From: Zunongwangia sp. HGR-M22
GTDB lineage: Bacteria; Bacteroidota; Bacteroidia; Flavobacteriales; Flavobacteriaceae
DNA length: 64,000 bases
Reading direction: 5' to 3'
Assembly: GCF_027594425.1 (NCBI RefSeq)
Contig: NZ_CP115159.1
Span: forward strand, 2,345,001 to 2,409,000
Below are positions 63,971 through 64,000 of this stretch, piece after piece. Under the pieces are notes generated by a model. It saw nothing but the letters and a program-made list of their open reading frames with translations, ran no database searches and was not told where the DNA came from. The position numbers were made by a program, and so were the translations under genes. How positions within the stretch are numbered: the first letter of the stretch is position 1; each line of letters starts with the position of its first letter.

Positions 63971-64000
63971 TTATACTCTATACCCAATTCCCAATATTAT

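Overview
The window is low-GC DNA from a member of the Bacteroidota, most likely a marine or soil Flavobacteriaceae. The reasons are two SusC/SusD pairs with ECF sigma and FecR regulators, -7 promoter boxes of the TAnnTTTG type, SD-poor start sites, a hisH-hisA-hisF-hisIE cluster, and attC-like repeats of a kind I remember from flavobacteria. No rRNA, tRNA or CRISPR array was seen. The species cannot be named from the sequence alone.

Region 1 (1-19.5 kb) is an accessory patchwork of small regulator-plus-enzyme units. It holds four SDR oxidoreductases (one cut by the window edge), an MDR reductase, an aldo/keto reductase, an HSL-type esterase, a VOC protein, a LysE exporter and a rhodanese/HMA-like/TetR unit. 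Ten transcription regulators serve them: three AraC, two Crp/Fnr, and one each of HxlR, MarR, LysR, TetR and WYL. Palindromic operators can be read directly at the HxlR, LysR and TetR loci. Two genes at block edges are truncated: an epimerase at 9.8-10.2 kb and a RidA-like gene at 19.1-19.5 kb.

Region 2 (19.5-26 kb) is mobile. An IS91-type HUH transposase with a tyrosine recombinase abuts an attC-like hairpin. Next comes an integron-like gene cassette carrying a HEPN-like protein, bounded by exactly complementary 10-bp ends (21964-21973 and 22550-22559). Two different IS110 elements follow, then a second small cassette whose ends are again exactly complementary (25351-25360 and 25623-25632). 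Its membrane-protein gene has an internal stop. No integron integrase is present, so this looks like a decayed cluster of attC sites without an integrase.

Region 3 (26-36.2 kb) is a polysaccharide utilisation locus: FecR, sigma, STN-SusC, SusD, a YdcF-like protein and a GH92 alpha-mannosidase-family enzyme. In the GH92 protein a glutamine (residue 473) stands where the family's general-acid glutamate is expected. This suggests a mannosyl-phosphate (phosphomannan) substrate rather than an ordinary mannoside.

Region 4 (36.4-47.9 kb) holds ordinary chromosomal genes: a cold-shock-domain protein, a lactonase-family lipoprotein, corA, recQ, truA, a frameshifted surface protein, DUF1853, a CDF transporter, a NYN-LOTUS protein and a pirin. 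Region 5 (47.9-59.4 kb, minus strand) is a second SusCD locus in the order sigma, FecR, STN-SusC, SusD, TlpA-like thioredoxin, S9 peptidase, probably for peptide uptake and breakdown. Region 6 (59.6-64 kb, minus strand) is a putative thiamine pyrophosphokinase followed upstream by hisIE, hisF, hisA, a four-helix-bundle gene and hisH.
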